Shown: positions 44,088 through 53,551 of the stretch, in pieces
How positions within the stretch are numbered: position 1 is the first letter of the stretch
Layout: each line of letters opens with the position of its first letter
Origin: Planctomycetaceae bacterium
GTDB lineage: Bacteria; Planctomycetota; Planctomycetia; Pirellulales; Pirellulaceae
Length of the DNA: 64,000 nucleotides
Reading direction: 5' to 3'
Assembly (NCBI GenBank): GCA_020638995.1
Contig: JACKHM010000004.1
Location: 992,001-1,056,000, forward strand
The notes under the pieces: generated by a model
What the model saw: only the letters and a program-made list of their open reading frames with translations
Told to the model about the DNA's origin: nothing
The model's database searches: none
Program-made: the position numbers and the translations under genes

Positions 44088-46784
44088 ATGAAGACAAAGA
44101 AGAGCAAAAAGCTCACGCTGCGGGATCGCTTGTCGCGGCTGACGTATGTGTCGACCTGCCAGCTTCTCGGCGAAACGGGCAAGGAGCTGCTGAAGCATGG
44201 GGCCGAGTACGACAACATCGACGTCGATCGTGATGTCTATCTGGGCGACGATCTCTTTCGGCTGAAACTGAACGACTACGATCCGCCGCAACAGCCGATC
44301 GTCACCATCACGCTGATGACTTCTGAACGGAACCGGCTGCGTTGGAATTGCACCGTATGCGACGAGACTTGCAAACACGTCGGCGCGGCGTTCTCGTTGA
44401 TCCTGGACGACAAATACACGCTCGGCCTATCGGACGCGCCGATCATGGACATTCCGCTTGAACATTTGGGTGAGGAACAACTCGTCGAGCGAGCCATCGC
44501 CGAACGGGCGCAGCGTGCGAAAGAGGAGAAGTACCGCTTGAAGTCGGCCGATCCAAAACAGGCTTGGACGGATTATGTCCTGACCAGCGCCACGTCGGGC
44601 AAGTCGTATCGGTTGGCGCTGCGCGGTGCGGAACGCGGCGAATCGTATTGTTCGTGTCCCGACTTCCGCACGAATACGCTGGGGACGTGCAAGCATTTGA
44701 TCTACGCGCTTGAGCGAGTGCGATCGAAGTTCTCGGGGAAGCGGCTTCGTTCGCCGAAACGCAAGTCGTTCGAGGTCTATGTGCGTTACGAGGGCGAGAT
44801 AGCGCTCCAATTGGCTGCGCCGGACCAACTCGACCCTGAAGCCGAACAGATCGCCAAACAGTTTCTCGATTGCGACATTGACGATGCGCAGAAGCTTGTC
44901 CGCTGCATCGGCAAGCTCGAGCAAAATGGTTTTCCCGTCACGGTGTATCCCGACGCGGAAGAGCTGATTCAGCAAAGGCTCTTCGCGGCGAGGATCAAAT
45001 CGCTGAGCGACGAGATTCGCCGCGATCCGGCTCGACATCCGTTGCGGACGAGTCTGCTCAAGGCTGAGTTGCTGCCGTATCAGATGGACGGGATCGCGTT
45101 CGCCGTTGGAGCGGGCCGGGCTGTGCTGGCCGACGACATGGGCCTTGGCAAGACGATTCAAGGCGTCGGCGTCGCCGAGCTGCTGGCTCAGGAAGCCGGC
45201 ATCCGCAAGGTGCTGGTCATCTGCCCCACGTCACTGAAATCGCAATGGCGAAACGAAGTCCACCGCTTCTCCAATCGCGACGTGCAACTCGTCATCGGCT
45301 CGGCCGAGGAACGGGCTTCGCAATACGACAACGATTGTTTCTTCACCGTCTGTAACTACGAACAGGTGCTGCGCGATTTGTTGTCGATCGAACGCGTCAA
45401 ATGGGATTTGATCATCCTCGACGAAGGGCAGCGGATCAAAAACTGGGAGGCGAAGACCAGCAACATCGTCAAGAGCTTGAAGTCGCCGTTCGCACTCGTC
45501 CTTTCCGGCACGCCGCTCGAAAACCGCCTGGACGAGTTGTTTTCGGTCGTGCAGTTCATCGACGACCGGAGGCTCGCGCCGGCTTTTCGTTTCTTCAACC
45601 GCCATCGCGTCGTCGACGAGAACGGCAAAGTGATCGGTTACAAAAACCTCGACGAATTGCGGGCCAACCTGAAGCCGATCCTGCTGCGTCGCACGCGAGA
45701 CGGTGTCCTCGACCAACTTCCTCCGCGGACGACCGAGATCATCCGCATCCCTCCCACGGGAGAACAATACGATATCCATCAGGGGAACATGCGAAAGGTG
45801 ACGATGATCACCAACAAGCCGTTCCTCACCGAGATGGACTTGTTGCAGCTTCGCACGGCGCTGCTGATGTGCCGCATGTCCGCCAACAGCACGTTCCTTG
45901 TGGACAAGCAGGAGCCTTCGTATTCGAGCAAGCTGTCGCGGCTGGACGAACTGGTCGAGCAACTGTTCGCGGAAGAGAATCGCAAGGCGGTTCTGTTTTC
46001 CGAGTGGACGACGATGCTCGGCTTGATCGAGCCGATTCTGCAAAAGCACGGGCTCGACTACGTGCGGCTGGACGGTTCGGTACCGCAGAAGAAGCGACAA
46101 CAGCTCGTCCACCGCTTTCAGAACGAACGCGACTGCAAGCTGTTCATCACCACCAATGCCGGTTCGACGGGGCTGAACCTGCAGGCGGCGAACACGATCA
46201 TCAACGTCGATCTGCCGTGGAACCCCGCAATCCTCGAACAACGCATCGCGCGCGCTCACCGTATGGGCCAGAAGCGACCGGTCCAGGTGTTTCTGCTGGT
46301 GACGGAAAACACGTTGGAAGAGAACCTGCTGGCGACGCTGTCGAACAAGCAGGAACTGGCGCTTGCCGCACTGGATGCCGAATCGGACGTGTCGCAAGTC
46401 GACTTCATCAGCCACATGGAAGAGATGAAGCGGCGGCTGGAAGTGCTGATCGGTGCCAAGCCGGAAGCGCCGCTTGATATTACTTCGCAGCAGCAAGCGG
46501 AACACGAGCTCGATCGCTTCAATCAGCACCGCGAGCGCGTAGCCGCCGCCGGCGGTGAGATGCTCGGAGCCGTCTTCAACTTCCTTGGCGAACTGGTTGC
46601 GCAAGACACAACCTCAGCGCCCCCCGCGCCGGAAGTCGTTAGCAACCTGCGTCAGAACTTGGCCGACTGCGTGGAGGAAGATGAGCAGGGCCAACAGCGG
46701 CTGACCATCACGCTTCCTAACCGTGACGTCTTGAACAACCTGGCAGAGACTCTGGCAAAGCTGCTGGCGGCGGGAGAGAAGTGA
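44088..46784 (+). CDS. SWIM zinc-finger SNF2-family helicase
   Basis: The 898-residue protein has an N-terminal region with a SWIM finger 'CSCPDFRTNTLGTCKHL' (about 186-203, CxCx(n)CxH). A second upstream Cys-rich spot, 'CTVCDETCKHVGAAF', comes before it. A full SNF2 core follows: motif I 'LADDMGLGKTIQ' (about 345), motif Ia 'VLVICPTSLKSQW', motif II 'ILDEGQRIKN' (DEGQ in place of DEAH), 'VLSGTPLENRLDE', motif V 'NAGSTGLNLQAANTIINVD' and motif VI 'QRIARAHRMGQKRPV'. These ATP-driven translocases remodel protein-DNA complexes. The start has an AAAAGGAG site. Its neighbourhood next to methyltransferase debris makes a defence or DNA-maintenance role possible. Confidence 0.93.
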   Translation: MKTKKSKKLTLRDRLSRLTYVSTCQLLGETGKELLKHGAEYDNIDVDRDVYLGDDLFRLKLNDYDPPQQPIVTITLMTSERNRLRWNCTVCDETCKHVGAAFSLILDDKYTLGLSDAPIMDIPLEHLGEEQLVERAIAERAQRAKEEKYRLKSADPKQAWTDYVLTSATSGKSYRLALRGAERGESYCSCPDFRTNTLGTCKHLIYALERVRSKFSGKRLRSPKRKSFEVYVRYEGEIALQLAAPDQLDPEAEQIAKQFLDCDIDDAQKLVRCIGKLEQNGFPVTVYPDAEELIQQRLFAARIKSLSDEIRRDPARHPLRTSLLKAELLPYQMDGIAFAVGAGRAVLADDMGLGKTIQGVGVAELLAQEAGIRKVLVICPTSLKSQWRNEVHRFSNRDVQLVIGSAEERASQYDNDCFFTVCNYEQVLRDLLSIERVKWDLIILDEGQRIKNWEAKTSNIVKSLKSPFALVLSGTPLENRLDELFSVVQFIDDRRLAPAFRFFNRHRVVDENGKVIGYKNLDELRANLKPILLRRTRDGVLDQLPPRTTEIIRIPPTGEQYDIHQGNMRKVTMITNKPFLTEMDLLQLRTALLMCRMSANSTFLVDKQEPSYSSKLSRLDELVEQLFAEENRKAVLFSEWTTMLGLIEPILQKHGLDYVRLDGSVPQKKRQQLVHRFQNERDCKLFITTNAGSTGLNLQAANTIINVDLPWNPAILEQRIARAHRMGQKRPVQVFLLVTENTLEENLLATLSNKQELALAALDAESDVSQVDFISHMEEMKRRLEVLIGAKPEAPLDITSQQQAEHELDRFNQHRERVAAAGGEMLGAVFNFLGELVAQDTTSAPPAPEVVSNLRQNLADCVEEDEQGQQRLTITLPNRDVLNNLAETLAKLLAAGEK

Positions 46785-46794
46785 GTTAGAGGTT

Positions 46795-48843
46795 CTATTT
46801 CGACTCTCGGTACGTCTCGAACCACTTCAGGATGTAGGCGACCTTAGCGATCAGATGGCTTGGCCGCGCGGCGATGCCGTGCGATGCGCCCGGCACCCGC
46901 ACGAGGGCGGTGTCAATGCCGCGAAGCTTCAACGCCTGATAGAACTGTTCGGATTCCGAGATTGGGGTTCGATAATCCACTTCGCCCGTCAACAGCATCG
47001 TGGGAGTTGTCACGTTGCCAACCAGCGACAGTGGCGAACGCCGCAGGTACTCGTCCGGGATTTCCCAGGGCAATCCATCAAACCAATAGCGGGCAAAGTA
47101 GGGATAAGCGTCGGACGTGAGTGCGAAGCTGTACCAATTGATCACAGGTTTCGCAGACACAGCAGCGCGGAAGCGATCGGTCTTGCCGACGATCCACGCC
47201 GTCAGGATTCCTCCTCCGCTGCCGCCCGTGACGAACAGATTCTCGTCGTCGATATAGCCCCGACCAATCACCGCGTCGACGCCGGACATCAAGTCGTCAA
47301 AGTCGTTGCCCGGATACTTGTGGTGGATCAGATTGCCGAACTCGTGACCGTATCCGGTGCTGCCGCGTGGGTTAATGTAGAGCACAACGTACCCCGCGGA
47401 CGCATATAGCTGAATCTCGGCGGTGAATCGATCGCCATAATTCGCAAACGGACCACCGTGAATTTCGAGGATCAGCGGATACTTTTTGTTAGGATCGAAA
47501 TCCGGCGGCTTGACGATCCAGCCTTGAATTTCGCGACCATCAAAACTGGACGCGAATTCTAATTCTTCGACCTTGCCGAGTTGCTTGTGGTCAAAGAGAT
47601 CGCGGTTCAAGTCTACGAGACGACGCAAGCTGCCATCGCGCTGCGTCACTGCGACATCGGCCGGGTGATGTGGCCGCGTGAGCGTAAATGCAATTCGCCC
47701 ATCGGGAGCCGACGAGAAAGAACCACTGGAATACGGTCGACCAATCGTCGTGCCGCCGACGTGGTGTGCCATTTCTTCCACTTGTCCTTCGAGGTTGACG
47801 AACGCCAGCTTCGTGTCGCCTCGTTCGTCGTACTTGACGAAGAGTCCCGCGCCGTCAGCACGCCACTCCGGAGATTCAACGCTGCGATCGAAACTGGCAG
47901 TAAGCGACCGCCGGTTGCTGCCGTCGCGCTCCATCACGTACAGCCGGTTGATCTGATAGCCTTCGAATTTGTCGTCGAAGCCGATGAAGGCGATCTTTGT
48001 ACCGTCGGGTGAGACAACCGGATTGACATCAGGCCCGTCGCGGTCGGTGAGCCTGCGAACCTCGCGACTTGCCACATCGAGTTCAAAGATATCTTCCCGG
48101 AGCGGATTCAACTCCCAAGCGTCGTGCCGATTCGCCGCGAAATACAAATGTTTGCCGTCGCGAGACCACGACGGTGTCTCGTCGTGCTCAAACTCGCCCT
48201 GCGTCAATTGCCGCGGCGTTCCTCCTTCGGCAGACAACACAAACAGTTGATGAAAGCCGTCGCGGAGGTAGCCGGCCCCGTCGGCCCGATATCGTGTCTT
48301 GCGAATCAACTTGGGCGGCTCGGCCCATTCGGCTCCTTCAGGCTTCTTGGGAAGCTCGGCAAACGAATCGCCCTCTTCTTCAACAAGCATTGAGAACGCG
48401 ATCGACCGACCATCGGGCGACCAGACCAACTCGCGAGGTGACGCCGTCAGATTGGTCAACTTTGCCGTATCTCCACCGTCGATCCAACGACAATATACCT
48501 GCGTCGACTCATCTGAATTCGAGAGATAGATCAGGCGGTCTCCCTGCGGCGACCAGCGGGGCGACGCATCGTTGCGGTTGCCGGTGGTCAACGCACGGTG
48601 ATGGCTTCCGTCGATATTGACGATCCACAGATTAGATCGCTGCCGGTCAGTCATGATGTCCATGAAATTGCGGACGTAGACAACCTGACTTCCATCGGGC
48701 GAGATCTGTGGATCTGAAGCGTATTCGATTCCGAACACGTCGCGAGCTTGAAAGGTTTGGTCGTCAATCCCTTCCGCAACCGCCGCTGGGACAAACACCG
48801 CCGAGCTTGCTAGAAGCAACCCCGTTACGATACGACAATACAT
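46795..48843 (-). CDS. S9-family prolyl oligopeptidase (exported)
   Basis: The 682-residue protein has a signal peptide ('IVTGLLLASSAVFVPAAVAE') and a TolB-like beta-propeller ('ISPDGSQVVYVRNFMD', 'SRDGKHLYFAANRHDAWE', 'VSPDGTKIAFIG'). A C-terminal alpha/beta hydrolase domain follows, with nucleophile Ser in 'FVTGGSGGGILTAW' (about 535-548), Asp in 'LLTGEVDYRTP' and His in 'VPGASHGIAARPSH'. It would cleave peptides outside the cytoplasm. The start at 48843 begins the signal peptide. It is convergent with the SNF2 gene, with about 10 bases between the stops. Confidence 0.94.
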   Translation of the reverse strand: MYCRIVTGLLLASSAVFVPAAVAEGIDDQTFQARDVFGIEYASDPQISPDGSQVVYVRNFMDIMTDRQRSNLWIVNIDGSHHRALTTGNRNDASPRWSPQGDRLIYLSNSDESTQVYCRWIDGGDTAKLTNLTASPRELVWSPDGRSIAFSMLVEEEGDSFAELPKKPEGAEWAEPPKLIRKTRYRADGAGYLRDGFHQLFVLSAEGGTPRQLTQGEFEHDETPSWSRDGKHLYFAANRHDAWELNPLREDIFELDVASREVRRLTDRDGPDVNPVVSPDGTKIAFIGFDDKFEGYQINRLYVMERDGSNRRSLTASFDRSVESPEWRADGAGLFVKYDERGDTKLAFVNLEGQVEEMAHHVGGTTIGRPYSSGSFSSAPDGRIAFTLTRPHHPADVAVTQRDGSLRRLVDLNRDLFDHKQLGKVEELEFASSFDGREIQGWIVKPPDFDPNKKYPLILEIHGGPFANYGDRFTAEIQLYASAGYVVLYINPRGSTGYGHEFGNLIHHKYPGNDFDDLMSGVDAVIGRGYIDDENLFVTGGSGGGILTAWIVGKTDRFRAAVSAKPVINWYSFALTSDAYPYFARYWFDGLPWEIPDEYLRRSPLSLVGNVTTPTMLLTGEVDYRTPISESEQFYQALKLRGIDTALVRVPGASHGIAARPSHLIAKVAYILKWFETYRESK

Positions 48844-49006
48844 AAGTTGACTCCTGCGAGCTTGAACAACATGACTTCCGCAGCGACCGGCACGCAAATT
48901 CTAGCAGAATTGACTGAATGCAACTTTAGTCCGTGACAATATCCAGGCCGGCGTTTCGCCCGACTCGAATGCAGTAGCGACCGCTCTATCATTAACCCTC
49001 GCGAAT

Positions 49007-50614
49007 CTAAAGACGTGGCGTAAACGATAGCTCCCGCGAGCTTCCGGCATCGTTCTGGCCCAGCACTGCTGCTGCGGCTCGCGCACTTGTCGACTGCACC
49101 CTAGCGAGCAGCTGCTTTAATCGATTCACTATGGAGGGTTCGGCTGTGTACTGATTTTTTGTCTCCTGGGGATCGATCCTCAGGTTATAAAGCTGTCCCG
49201 CCGGACCACCATCTTGAACCGTGCGTGGCTTTGTAAATCCGCCGGACCCTCGTCCATCGATCAACTTCCAATCGCCATGTCGAATTGCGAACATTCCCGA
49301 CAGGGAATGATGAATCGCGAAGTTGCGACCCGGGGCACTGTTGCTATTGTCGATCAAAGGCAGTAACGAGAAGCTGTCCATCCCTGAACTTCCTGTGCCC
49401 GCTTGCCCGGCAATCTCAGAGACTGTTGCAAAGACGTCCGTGAGTTCGACGGTGCGGTCGATCGTGCGACCTGCTTTCGCTTTGGCGGGCCAACGCACCA
49501 AGAACGGTACGCGGTGCCCGCCCTCATAGATGTCTGCCTTCGTTCCTCGCCAGTCGGCATTACTCTGGTGTTGGAATTCGCGAAGGTGCTCGCCACGCGG
49601 GGTCTTTGGCGCGCTGCCCCCATCGTCCGGCGCGCGAAAGTCCCACCAATGGAACAGCCCTCCGTTGTCGCTGGTAAACAGCACAAGTGTGTTTTCGGTC
49701 TGTTTGGTTTCGTCCAGGGCGGTCAAGATGTTGGCCAACGCACTGTCTGTTGCTACGACGAAATCTCCGTAGCTTCCAGCGTGACTCTTGCCTTCGGATT
49801 CTGGCGTGGGGACAACCGGAAGGTGAGGAGACGTTAACGGTACGTAACAAAAGAAAGGCGTTGGATCGTCCTTTGATGCTCGGATGATATCAGCGGCTTC
49901 GGCACCTATTCGTGGCAACACATCCACCAACTTGAAATCTTCTGTTGTTACTCCGGCGACCTGGTTCATAAACATCCCGTCACGATTCTCCTCGGTGAGT
50001 ACGTTTGGGACGGCGACAACGCGATCGTTTTTCAGGAAACAATACGGACTCATATCCAGAGAGGCGGCGATGCCGAAGTAGCTGTCGAACCCCACATCAA
50101 TCGGACCGCCTCGAAACGGCAACGAGTAGTCAACGTCAGCTCCCTGGCGAAAGCCTTTGGCAGTATCCCGGTCTTCCACCAGCGACGAGTCCTTTCGTGT
50201 CCACTGCAATCCAAGATGCCACTTTCCGACGCAATGCGTCCGATATCCGGAACGCTTGAGCAAACTGGCGAGAGTATCTTCGTTCTCTTGAATCAAGGGC
50301 GGATCGAATCCATCGAGTACGCCCGCCTTCAACCGAGTTCGCCATGCATAACGCCCGGTTAGCAGCGCGTAGCGTGTCGGAGTGCAAACCGACGAAGGTG
50401 TGTGCGCATCAGTGAACCGTAGTCCCTCGGCGGCGAGTCGATCGATCGCGGGTGTCGGAATTTTCGAGTCGGCCTGATAACACCTGGGATCGCCCCAGCC
50501 TAAATCATCGGCGAGTACAATCACGATATTCGGCAGGTCTTCGTTAGCTGCGCCAGGAGACGTCGGAAGTATCGCCAGAGTTGGCAGAATGCTCAGAAAT
50601 GTCAGCGTTTTCAT
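49007..50614 (-). CDS. Sulfatase (arylsulfatase A-like, exported)
   Basis: The 535-residue protein has a signal peptide, the N-terminal metal motif 'IVIVLADDLGWGDPRC' (Asp36 and Asp37), and the formylglycine site 'SSVCTPTRYALLTGRYAW' with Cys77 to be converted and Arg81. Further features are 'CVGKWHLGLQW', 'LVLFTSDNGGLFHWWDFR' with metal ligands Asp and Asn, and 'GGHRVPFLVRWPAKAKAG'. It should hydrolyse sulfate esters, probably of algal polysaccharides, in the periplasm or outside. Planctomycetes encode many such enzymes. It is divergent from a second sulfatase about 190 bases away. A maturing enzyme (FGE or AtsB) is not in the window. Confidence 0.94.
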   Translation of the reverse strand: MKTLTFLSILPTLAILPTSPGAANEDLPNIVIVLADDLGWGDPRCYQADSKIPTPAIDRLAAEGLRFTDAHTPSSVCTPTRYALLTGRYAWRTRLKAGVLDGFDPPLIQENEDTLASLLKRSGYRTHCVGKWHLGLQWTRKDSSLVEDRDTAKGFRQGADVDYSLPFRGGPIDVGFDSYFGIAASLDMSPYCFLKNDRVVAVPNVLTEENRDGMFMNQVAGVTTEDFKLVDVLPRIGAEAADIIRASKDDPTPFFCYVPLTSPHLPVVPTPESEGKSHAGSYGDFVVATDSALANILTALDETKQTENTLVLFTSDNGGLFHWWDFRAPDDGGSAPKTPRGEHLREFQHQSNADWRGTKADIYEGGHRVPFLVRWPAKAKAGRTIDRTVELTDVFATVSEIAGQAGTGSSGMDSFSLLPLIDNSNSAPGRNFAIHHSLSGMFAIRHGDWKLIDGRGSGGFTKPRTVQDGGPAGQLYNLRIDPQETKNQYTAEPSIVNRLKQLLARVQSTSARAAAAVLGQNDAGSSRELSFTPRL

Positions 50615-50805
50615 GGCGGTGGGTGGCCGATGGTGGAGTGTCGTTGTGGGGAGTGACAACAGCGCAGTTGCGCGGCGCGCCAGTGATCTGGCTCGCCAAA
50701 TTCTGGTCGTCAATCCAGCTGGCGTACAGTACGCTTAGGTTTGTGTGAGTGTGAGTAATCGCGAGTCGATTGCACGAGAGGCCGCAGTATCGCCGTCGAC
50801 CTATT

Positions 50806-52413
50806 ATGGAATACAAGTACATGGCAGATCAACGACAGCTCTCCCGCATAGCCTCGCATGCCGTGCGTGCGTCCATCCTAGTGCTTATGGTGCTGATAAC
50901 GCCGCTCGCGGTCCTGTCGAATCGCTCCGTTGATGCTGCAGAGAGCGGTCGACGGCCGAACGTGCTGATGATCATCGTTGATGATCTGCGGCCCATGCTT
51001 GGTTGTTACGGAGCTGAACACATACAGACTCCCAACATTGATCGCCTGGCAACGCGTTCCGTCGTCTTTGATCGAGCCTATTGCCAAATTGCGAAGTGCG
51101 GACCATCGCGTTTGTCCTTGCTCACCGGATTGCGCCCGGATCAAACGCGTGTCTACGACCACCGCATTGATGACTTAACGCGATTTCGAGAGACTTACCC
51201 CGACCATGCGTCTCTGCCTCGCTGTTTCACCGTCGCAGGCTACTACACAAAATCATTCGGTAAAGTGTATCACGACGGTTGGGATGTGGCCGAAGATTGG
51301 GCAGCAGTCAGTATGCCGGGCCGGGAAAGCGAGATGCTCGCGATTGCCGATCTCGATGCGATTTCCAAGGTGGCGTTTGAAAAGCGGGCAGCTGTGCCGA
51401 CCAAAATCCAATCTCGTGATGACTGCCCCGTGATGCAGGCTCCTCAGGTTCCGGACGACGCGTTGTTCGCCGGACAGATGACCAATGCAGCGATTGCGAC
51501 ACTTCGGACCGTGAAGGACCAACCATTTCTTCTGGCAGTTGGATTCCGGAGACCGCACCTGCCGTTTGTCGCTCCGGAGCGGTACTTCGATCTTTACTCA
51601 CCACAAGCGAATTGGTTACCGGAGAACCGCGAACCCCCGCGCGACGCCCCGATCATGGCGTACTTCAACTCGGATGCCTATGTTGGGTTCGCTCGTCGAG
51701 TTGGCCTAGTGATGCCAGATCCTCCGCAATCGCGAGAGCAGGCGGCGGAGTGGGGAGGCTTTGAACTTCGTAGCTATCAAGGTGTTCCCTATCATGGCGA
51801 GATCAGTGACGAGTTGCAGTTAAGGTTAAGGCAGGCCTACATGGCATGTGTCAGCTATGTCGATGCGCAAATCGGCAGATTGATCGACGAGTTGACGCAA
51901 CTTGATCTGGATGATTCGACGTTTGTCATCCTTTGTTCCGACCACGGCTGGCACCTTGGCGAGCACGCATCGTGGAGCAAAATGACGAACTATGAACTCG
52001 ATACGCGTGTCCCCTTGCTGATCTCCGGGCCAAAGATCATCCCTCAGCGCACGAAGACCATCGTTGAACTGATCGATCTATATCCGACGTTGTGTGATTT
52101 TTGCGAGCTGAAACATTCTGCAAACTTGGCGGGGAAATCTTTGCAAGCGGCGTTGGTTGGCGCCGCGGAGTTTCAATCGCGACCAGCGTACAGCCAGTTC
52201 GCGAGGTTTAAGAAATATATGGGTCGAGCCGTTCGCACCGAGCGTTTTCGATATGTTGAATGGCGAGAAATGCGATCGCGGCAGATCGTCGCTCGTGAGC
52301 TCTATGACCACGACTACGATCCTCACGAGTTGCAGAATGTCGCAGAACGTGGTGCGAACTCGCAAGCAGTCGAACGACTCGCCGAACTCCTGTCGCGGGT
52401 CCGCACGCGGTGA
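50806..52413 (+). CDS. Sulfatase (iduronate-2-sulfatase-like, exported)
   Basis: The 535-residue protein (start at the ATG at 50806 or 50821) has a signal/anchor segment ('ASILVLMVLITPLAVLSN') and the metal motif 'NVLMIIVDDLRPMLGCYG'. The formylglycine site is 'AKCGPSRLSLLTGLRPDQTR' with Cys98, Pro100 and Arg102. It also has 'FGKVYHDGW', 'AVGFRRPHLPFVAPERYFDL' and 'VILCSDHGWHLGEHASWSKM'. The 'SDHGWHLGEH' form and 'RPHLPF' are typical of iduronate-2-sulfatase-like members. The substrate is probably a sulfated sugar. It forms a divergent pair with the other sulfatase, so one control region may serve both. Confidence 0.94.
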   Translation: MEYKYMADQRQLSRIASHAVRASILVLMVLITPLAVLSNRSVDAAESGRRPNVLMIIVDDLRPMLGCYGAEHIQTPNIDRLATRSVVFDRAYCQIAKCGPSRLSLLTGLRPDQTRVYDHRIDDLTRFRETYPDHASLPRCFTVAGYYTKSFGKVYHDGWDVAEDWAAVSMPGRESEMLAIADLDAISKVAFEKRAAVPTKIQSRDDCPVMQAPQVPDDALFAGQMTNAAIATLRTVKDQPFLLAVGFRRPHLPFVAPERYFDLYSPQANWLPENREPPRDAPIMAYFNSDAYVGFARRVGLVMPDPPQSREQAAEWGGFELRSYQGVPYHGEISDELQLRLRQAYMACVSYVDAQIGRLIDELTQLDLDDSTFVILCSDHGWHLGEHASWSKMTNYELDTRVPLLISGPKIIPQRTKTIVELIDLYPTLCDFCELKHSANLAGKSLQAALVGAAEFQSRPAYSQFARFKKYMGRAVRTERFRYVEWREMRSRQIVARELYDHDYDPHELQNVAERGANSQAVERLAELLSRVRTR

Positions 52414-52440
52414 CCTCGCTTTTGCAGCTGCCGACGACAA

Positions 52441-53547
52441 TCAATCGCCAAAGCGTCGAGTGTCTTGCCCTGTATCCACTTGTCGCAAGATCCCGCCGTG
52501 TGGTGCGGATAAGAACGAACGCCCATCGGGTGAGAAAACGAATCGTTGAGGATCTCGCTCTGGTGCGATGCGTTCTTCTGGCTTGCGAAGCCGGTAGGTA
52601 TGGAACGAGCCCTTTTCAAAGGTGTACCGAGCAAGCTCCTTCCCGCTGTTTAGATCCCAAAACAGTACATCACCATTCGTCTGGTCGCCGGACCCCAAGA
52701 GCCTCCCATCGGGAGAGAAGAATGGATGTTGGAGACCCCGGCTGCCCGATTGAAGTCGTTGAATCGGAGTGAGTGAATTTGCATCCCACAACAAAACATT
52801 TCCGCCGGGGTGGCCCGAGGCCAGGATATCTCCGGAGGGCGAAAAAGTTGCGGTGTAGAAAGGCTCGTCGATCGCGGATGACGATGCTTGGATCGTTGGG
52901 TCCGCAACGTCGCAGAGATGTAGCTCAAAACCAGCGCTCGTCGCAACGACGCCTAGCAGTTTTTCACCGTTTGGCGAATACTGTAAGGAGAGTCCGCCTG
53001 CCACACCAGGAAACTGTTTTAGCTTGGCTCCCGACGTCAGGTCGTAGACGACGCAGCGAAGCTGGCTTGCCACGGCAATCGCGTTTCCGTGGGGTGAAAA
53101 ACTAAATGCGTGGCAGCGATCAAAGACAAACGCCGGCTTGCCGGTTTCGATATTCCAAACGCGAACTTCATTCAATTGCAGCTTGTCGCTGGTCACGAAC
53201 AGGCGTGATGCGGCTACGAACTGGTTGTCAGCGGAGAATGCGACTTTCGTTAGATCTCCGAAAGTCTCAAACCGGCGAATGCGGTCCCCGGATGCAATCG
53301 ACCAGACTTGAACGACTCCGCATTTGCGAGGGTTGGGATGTGCTCGCGGTGGGAACTCTTCGTTAGATAGACCAGAGATGCCAGTCGCCACGAGGCTTCC
53401 GTCGGCAGAGAATGCGACGCAGTGCGCGTCGCGCGCGGGAACGAAGGGTGCGCCTGAAACTGTTGTTTCCGATAACAACCCGGCAACCGCCGAGAACGAC
53501 GCGAGCACGCGTAACAACGCCCGGCAGCGATACTCAAAATCACACAT
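52441..53547 (-). CDS. Exported WD40 protein
   Basis: The 368-residue protein has an N-terminal signal peptide ('LLRVLASFSAVAGLLSE') and about seven WD40-type repeats ('HCVAFSADGSLVATGIS', 'LNEVRVWNIETGKPAFVF', 'YTATFSPSGDILASGHPGGN', 'HPFFSPDGRLLGSGDQTNGD'), enough for one propeller. It follows the giant kinase-WD40 gene by 4 bases, so the two are one operon and the protein may be an extracytoplasmic partner of the kinase sensor part. No enzymatic domain is visible. Confidence 0.83.
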   Translation of the reverse strand: MCDFEYRCRALLRVLASFSAVAGLLSETTVSGAPFVPARDAHCVAFSADGSLVATGISGLSNEEFPPRAHPNPRKCGVVQVWSIASGDRIRRFETFGDLTKVAFSADNQFVAASRLFVTSDKLQLNEVRVWNIETGKPAFVFDRCHAFSFSPHGNAIAVASQLRCVVYDLTSGAKLKQFPGVAGGLSLQYSPNGEKLLGVVATSAGFELHLCDVADPTIQASSSAIDEPFYTATFSPSGDILASGHPGGNVLLWDANSLTPIQRLQSGSRGLQHPFFSPDGRLLGSGDQTNGDVLFWDLNSGKELARYTFEKGSFHTYRLRKPEERIAPERDPQRFVFSPDGRSFLSAPHGGILRQVDTGQDTRRFGD

Positions 53548-53551
53548 CCTG

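Noticed and set aside
45231..46604. Long minus-strand open frame opposite the SNF2 gene, and the 358-codon frame at 45401-46477
   Set aside because: They are shadows of the helicase gene, with Arg/His-rich, low-complexity composition and no domain, while the helicase motifs are unambiguous.
44088..46784. DISARM drmD assignment for the SNF2 gene
   Set aside because: No drmA, drmB, drmC or intact methylase gene is nearby, and the SWIM finger marks a different SNF2 branch.
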